NCBI RefSeq assembly: GCF_003432115.1
Contig: NZ_QWDC01000001.1
Location: 310,001-374,000 of the forward strand
Direction: 5' to 3'
DNA: 64,000 nt
Source of the DNA: Mucilaginibacter conchicola
Lineage (GTDB): Bacteria; Bacteroidota; Bacteroidia; Sphingobacteriales; Sphingobacteriaceae
Positions 60,776 to 64,000 of the stretch are shown in pieces. The translations under genes were made by a program, and so were the position numbers. The notes under the pieces were generated by a model, which worked only from the letters and a program-made list of their open reading frames with translations, had not been told where the DNA came from and searched no databases. Every line of letters starts with the position of its first letter. Position 1 is the stretch's first letter.

Positions 60776-63349
60776 ATGCCATCAACGCTTAGGCTTAGTC
60801 AGAAAGAGTCCGTTTTTAACCAGGAAGTTGTAAAGCGCTTTGAGCTTTATAATAGTTTGTTCCAAACGCTGCCTTTCTACCAGGTGAAGGAGATTGGTCA
60901 GTTGCTTCCGTTCTTTAGTGCACATTGCGAGAAAGGGGCAGCCGAGCAGAGATCTCCTAATGATATTATCGATTCTTTTTTCAAGAAATACGTTCCTGGT
61001 GTAGATCACCGCGAAGAGTTAAATCGCCTTTTCCGCTTTATACAATACATTGAGCGCCAAGTAGTTTTGTTTGATGCTATTGAGGATTCATCCTTCGGCA
61101 AGATCACCCGCACAGATGATACCGGTTCGCTGCAAAGCCTTATCCAACAGGCAGCACAAAGCGAAGAAGCAAGGGCTAACATCAGCAAGCAACTGCAGGA
61201 TTTTTCATTAAGGCTGGTATTAACCGCCCACCCAACGCAGTTTTACCCAGATTCGGTTTTAGGTATCATGACTGATATGATAGAGGCTTTGAAAACCAAC
61301 GATATCGCTTCTATCGACGTACTGTTGCAGCAATTAGGTAAAACACCATTCTTCAATAAAAAATCACCAACTCCTGTTGATGAGGCAAGGAGTTTGGTGT
61401 GGTTTCTTGAGAATGTGTTTTACCACGCATTATCGGGCATACAGTCAAAACTCGAAGATGAGTTTGATATAGAAGGCAACCCCAACGCACTTGAACTTGG
61501 CTTTTGGCCGGGCGGCGACCGCGATGGCAACCCCAACGTTACTACAGAGACTACTCGTTCTGTAGCTACTTTATTAAGACAGATCATCTTCCGTTGCTAT
61601 TATCGCGATTTCCGAAACCTGAAACGCCGTATCACTTTCAGGGGATTAACCGATACTATATCGGCTTTAGAAACGGTACTTTACGATAACGCTTTCAATA
61701 CGCAGCAAAACCCTAAAGACCTGCAACCTTATCTGCTTACAACGCTTCGCGAAATGCGCGACACACTCATTAACAACCACGATGGTTTGTTTGTGAACAT
61801 TGTAGAGAGCCTCATAGAAAAGGTGAAGCTGTTTGGATCATACTTTGCCACTTTAGATATAAGACAGGACAGCCGCGTACTGCGCGATGTTTTCAAATAC
61901 ACCACCGAGAAAGTTTACACCGGCGTACCAAAGAATTATGCCGACATGGACGAGGTGGCCAAATTAAAAAGCCTGCCGTTTAACCAGGCCGATTTTAAAT
62001 GTCCCGATACTGCCGAACCTTTGATACAGGATACGCTGAACACCATCCGCCTGATGAAGCAGATACAGCACAGCAACGGCGAAAAGGGTTGCCAGCGATT
62101 TATCATCAGCAATTGCCAGCAGGCATCTGATATTCTGCAACTAATTGCCCTGCACCTGTGGAGCGGCTGGGAAAAAGATAAACTGAGCATTGATTTTATG
62201 CCATTGTTTGAGACCGTTAACGATCTTAAACATGCCAGCGAAGTAATGGAGCGTTTGTACACGCATCCATTCTACAAAAGCCACTTAAAGGCACGTGGTA
62301 ATAAGCAAACCATTATGCTTGGCTTTAGCGATAGTACCAAAGATGGCGGCTACCTGATGGCAAACTGGAGTATCTACAAAGCAAAAGTTGAGCTTACGGC
62401 CATGGCACGCAAGCATGGCATACAACTGGCCTTCTTTGATGGCCGCGGCGGCCCGCCTGCACGTGGTGGTGGTAAAACACACCGTTTTTATGCATCAATG
62501 GGTAAAGAGATAGCAAACGACCATATCCAGTTGACCATACAAGGCCAAACTGTAAGTTCGCAATACGGTTCGGTAGAAACTGCAAGGTTCAATACCGAGC
62601 AGCTGATCAGCGCGGGTATTACCTCGGCATTGCATCCAAACCATCATGATCTGCTTGATGCCAAGCACAAAGCCCTGATAGCAGAGATGGCCGAGAACAG
62701 CCACAAGTTATTCCTCGAGCTGCGCGAGCATCCGTTGTTCCTGGAGTACCTGGAAAAATATAGTCCGCTGAAGTTACTGTCGCAGATCAACATCAGCAGC
62801 CGCCCAACCAAACGTAATTCGGGTGCCAAATTGAAGCTTGATGATCTGCGTGCTATCAGTTTTGTAACCTCGTGGAGCCAGTTAAAACAAAACATCCCTG
62901 GTTTTTACGGTGTGGGCACAGCGCTTAAGAAAATGAAAGACAATGGCAGCTGGGAAGATGTACGCGACCTGTACCACAAGTCGGGTTTCTTTAAAACCAT
63001 GCTGGATAACTGTATGATGTCAATGTCTAAAGCAGATTTCCGCGTTACAGCTTATATGGAGAAGGATAAAAAATTCGCCAAGTTCTGGAAAGGTCTAAAA
63101 GCCGAATATGAGCTGACCAAACAAATGCTGCTTGAACTTACCGAAACGACCGTGTTGATGGAAGAGTTTCCTGTAGACAGGCGCTCTATCGGCGTGCGCG
63201 AGCGCATTGTTTTGCCATTGGTTATCATCCAGCACTATGCCCTGCAATGCCTTAACAATACTGATGATGAGGAATTGACCGGCATTTACAATAAGCTGGT
63301 TATCCGCACGGTATACGGTATTGTAAACGCAGGCCGCAACCTGGCATAA
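60776..63349 (+). CDS. ppc: Phosphoenolpyruvate carboxylase
   Basis: PEPC carboxylates PEP to oxaloacetate, an anaplerotic step. The 857-residue product shows the catalytic His in LVLTAHPTQFYPDS (about 148-161), FWPGGDRDGNPNVT (about 245-258), GFSDSTKDGGYLMANW (about 520-535), and the FFDGRGGPPARGGG loop (about 563-576), with the C-terminal NxG segment GIVNAGRNLA. Length is slightly below that of E. coli PEPC (883). A solitary gene with a possible upstream promoter at 60663. Confidence 0.95.
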   Translation: MPSTLRLSQKESVFNQEVVKRFELYNSLFQTLPFYQVKEIGQLLPFFSAHCEKGAAEQRSPNDIIDSFFKKYVPGVDHREELNRLFRFIQYIERQVVLFDAIEDSSFGKITRTDDTGSLQSLIQQAAQSEEARANISKQLQDFSLRLVLTAHPTQFYPDSVLGIMTDMIEALKTNDIASIDVLLQQLGKTPFFNKKSPTPVDEARSLVWFLENVFYHALSGIQSKLEDEFDIEGNPNALELGFWPGGDRDGNPNVTTETTRSVATLLRQIIFRCYYRDFRNLKRRITFRGLTDTISALETVLYDNAFNTQQNPKDLQPYLLTTLREMRDTLINNHDGLFVNIVESLIEKVKLFGSYFATLDIRQDSRVLRDVFKYTTEKVYTGVPKNYADMDEVAKLKSLPFNQADFKCPDTAEPLIQDTLNTIRLMKQIQHSNGEKGCQRFIISNCQQASDILQLIALHLWSGWEKDKLSIDFMPLFETVNDLKHASEVMERLYTHPFYKSHLKARGNKQTIMLGFSDSTKDGGYLMANWSIYKAKVELTAMARKHGIQLAFFDGRGGPPARGGGKTHRFYASMGKEIANDHIQLTIQGQTVSSQYGSVETARFNTEQLISAGITSALHPNHHDLLDAKHKALIAEMAENSHKLFLELREHPLFLEYLEKYSPLKLLSQINISSRPTKRNSGAKLKLDDLRAISFVTSWSQLKQNIPGFYGVGTALKKMKDNGSWEDVRDLYHKSGFFKTMLDNCMMSMSKADFRVTAYMEKDKKFAKFWKGLKAEYELTKQMLLELTETTVLMEEFPVDRRSIGVRERIVLPLVIIQHYALQCLNNTDDEELTGIYNKLVIRTVYGIVNAGRNLA

Positions 63350-63428
63350 AACTGTTACAATAAATATAAAGCGCATTTCAAACTGTATAGCGCCTGCTTT
63401 GTTACGTAAATATTAAACCCATATTTAC

Positions 63429-63953
63429 ATGAGAAGGTTAGGCGCTATACTTATTTTGGTTACCGTTTTTGAAATTTTGGCCTGCGGCGATCGCAAGGGC
63501 AGAAATTACAATAATGATGCATTGGCCGATAACGCCAAAGTGTTTGTTGAAACCGCCCACGAAGCCGGTTTGGCAGAAATACAACTTTCGCAGTTGGCGC
63601 TTAAACAATCAAAAGATACATCTATCACCTCGATGGCCAAACGTATCATAGCCGATCATACCGATGCTGATGCTCAATTAAAAAAGATAGCCAGCGAAGC
63701 TAAGATCAATTTAAGTGACACGCTTACCGCTATTCATACTGAAGCACTTAATAGTTTAAAAACTAAATCAGATACTGCCTTTGATAAAGCCTATTCGCAG
63801 GTGATGGTTAACGATCACGAGAAGGCCATTAAGCTATTTACCGCTGCTATTGAAAGCACCGGCGGCGATGTACAAAACTTTGCCAAAGCCACTCTGCCAA
63901 AACTACAAAGCCATTTTAAAGTAGCCGATAGTATTTGTAAGGATATGAAGTAA
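63429..63953 (+). CDS. DUF4142 lipoprotein (ferritin-like fold)
   Basis: The 174-residue product has a lipobox EILAC (Cys19) and a helical DUF4142 domain: FVETAHEAGLAEIQLSQLALKQS (about 40-62), AKRIIADHTDADAQLKKIA (about 72-90) and AYSQVMVNDHEKAIKLFTAA (about 122-141). DUF4142 proteins have a ferritin-like four-helix fold and are often linked to stress responses in Bacteroidota and Proteobacteria. The stop codon is followed at once by a repeat arm. Confidence 0.87.
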   Translation: MRRLGAILILVTVFEILACGDRKGRNYNNDALADNAKVFVETAHEAGLAEIQLSQLALKQSKDTSITSMAKRIIADHTDADAQLKKIASEAKINLSDTLTAIHTEALNSLKTKSDTAFDKAYSQVMVNDHEKAIKLFTAAIESTGGDVQNFAKATLPKLQSHFKVADSICKDMK

Positions 63954-64000
63954 GTCTGAATCAGGATTTACAGGATTGTCGGGGCTCGAATTTTCGGAAT
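63954..64000. repeat. Incomplete word-repeat arm at window end
   Basis: The bases CTGAATCAGGATTTACAGGA follow the stop codon. They look like the left arm of a GAATCAGGATTTACAGG-type element; the matching arm would lie beyond the window. Confidence 0.45.

Noticed and set aside
1..64000. tRNA, rRNA, prophage or IS transposase genes
   Set aside because: I found no cloverleaf-like or rRNA-like sequence in the gaps and no transposase, integrase or phage domain in any frame.

Overview
The window looks like chromosomal DNA of a Bacteroidota bacterium, most likely family Sphingobacteriaceae (Mucilaginibacter/Pedobacter-like). This is inferred from gene content: FtsX-type ABC permeases of about 790 residues, many small outer-membrane beta-barrels with N-terminal signal peptides, TPR-propeller-OmpA and IPT/NHL lipoproteins, a bifunctional-nuclease/UVR protein, an Etf operon, short leaders, TAnnTTTG-like promoter boxes and no clear Shine-Dalgarno sequences. 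I see no rRNA, tRNA, CRISPR array, phage or transposase gene.

Layout. 1-5474: end of an ABC permease, a complete second permease, then an ATPase-TolC pair (export system). 5627-8302: two outer-membrane barrels flanking a nucleoside-type MFS transporter. 8359-10733: etfB-etfA-bifunctional nuclease operon. 10804-17596: TPR protein, dnaB, rlmB, manC, recQ. 17718-24378: PorE-like OmpA protein, queE, a lipoprotein-Rieske pair, folD, lepA. 24469-30840: a secreted NTR-like/YwqK-repeat protein, a clan GH-A-like glycosidase, DinB, a conserved unknown protein and a sigma-54 response regulator. 30985-37245: an arginine block (arginine decarboxylase, CtlX citrullinase, arginine deiminase homologue, argS). 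37368-40948: WxxGxW lipoprotein, bioF-bioD-3-hydroxyacyl-CoA dehydrogenase, Spy-like protein. 41039-42263: divergent S24/XRE regulator and degenerate GIY-YIG protein. 42406-50624: a protease-propeller-barrel protein, class A PBP, small secreted proteins, a Yellow/MRJP-like protein and a MOSC protein. 50760-57077: GMC oxidoreductase, ThuA protein, IPT/NHL lipoprotein, M28 peptidase. 57290-63953: OmpA and PRC-barrel proteins, FUSC transporter, PEP carboxylase, DUF4142 lipoprotein.

How genes work together. The deiminase and CtlX homologues would together convert arginine to ornithine without carbamoyl phosphate, beside a decarboxylase making agmatine and an arginyl-tRNA synthetase, so four neighbouring genes use arginine or citrulline. 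EtfAB and the hydroxyacyl-CoA dehydrogenase are parts of acyl-CoA metabolism. PEP carboxylase is anaplerotic. Many other genes concern the envelope.

The most unusual signal is not a gene. At least a dozen intergenic regions contain quasi-palindromes whose arms are built from a repeated 6-10 nt word (TCATT-, GAATCAAGA-, GTAAAAGG-, TTAGAG-, GTTCATAG-type). They often enclose an intrinsic terminator and often start or stop exactly at, or inside, the stop codons of the flanking genes. Several families recur within this window. Two REP/BIME-like elements (32696-32825 and 37765-37858) sit among them. No mobilising enzyme is visible here.
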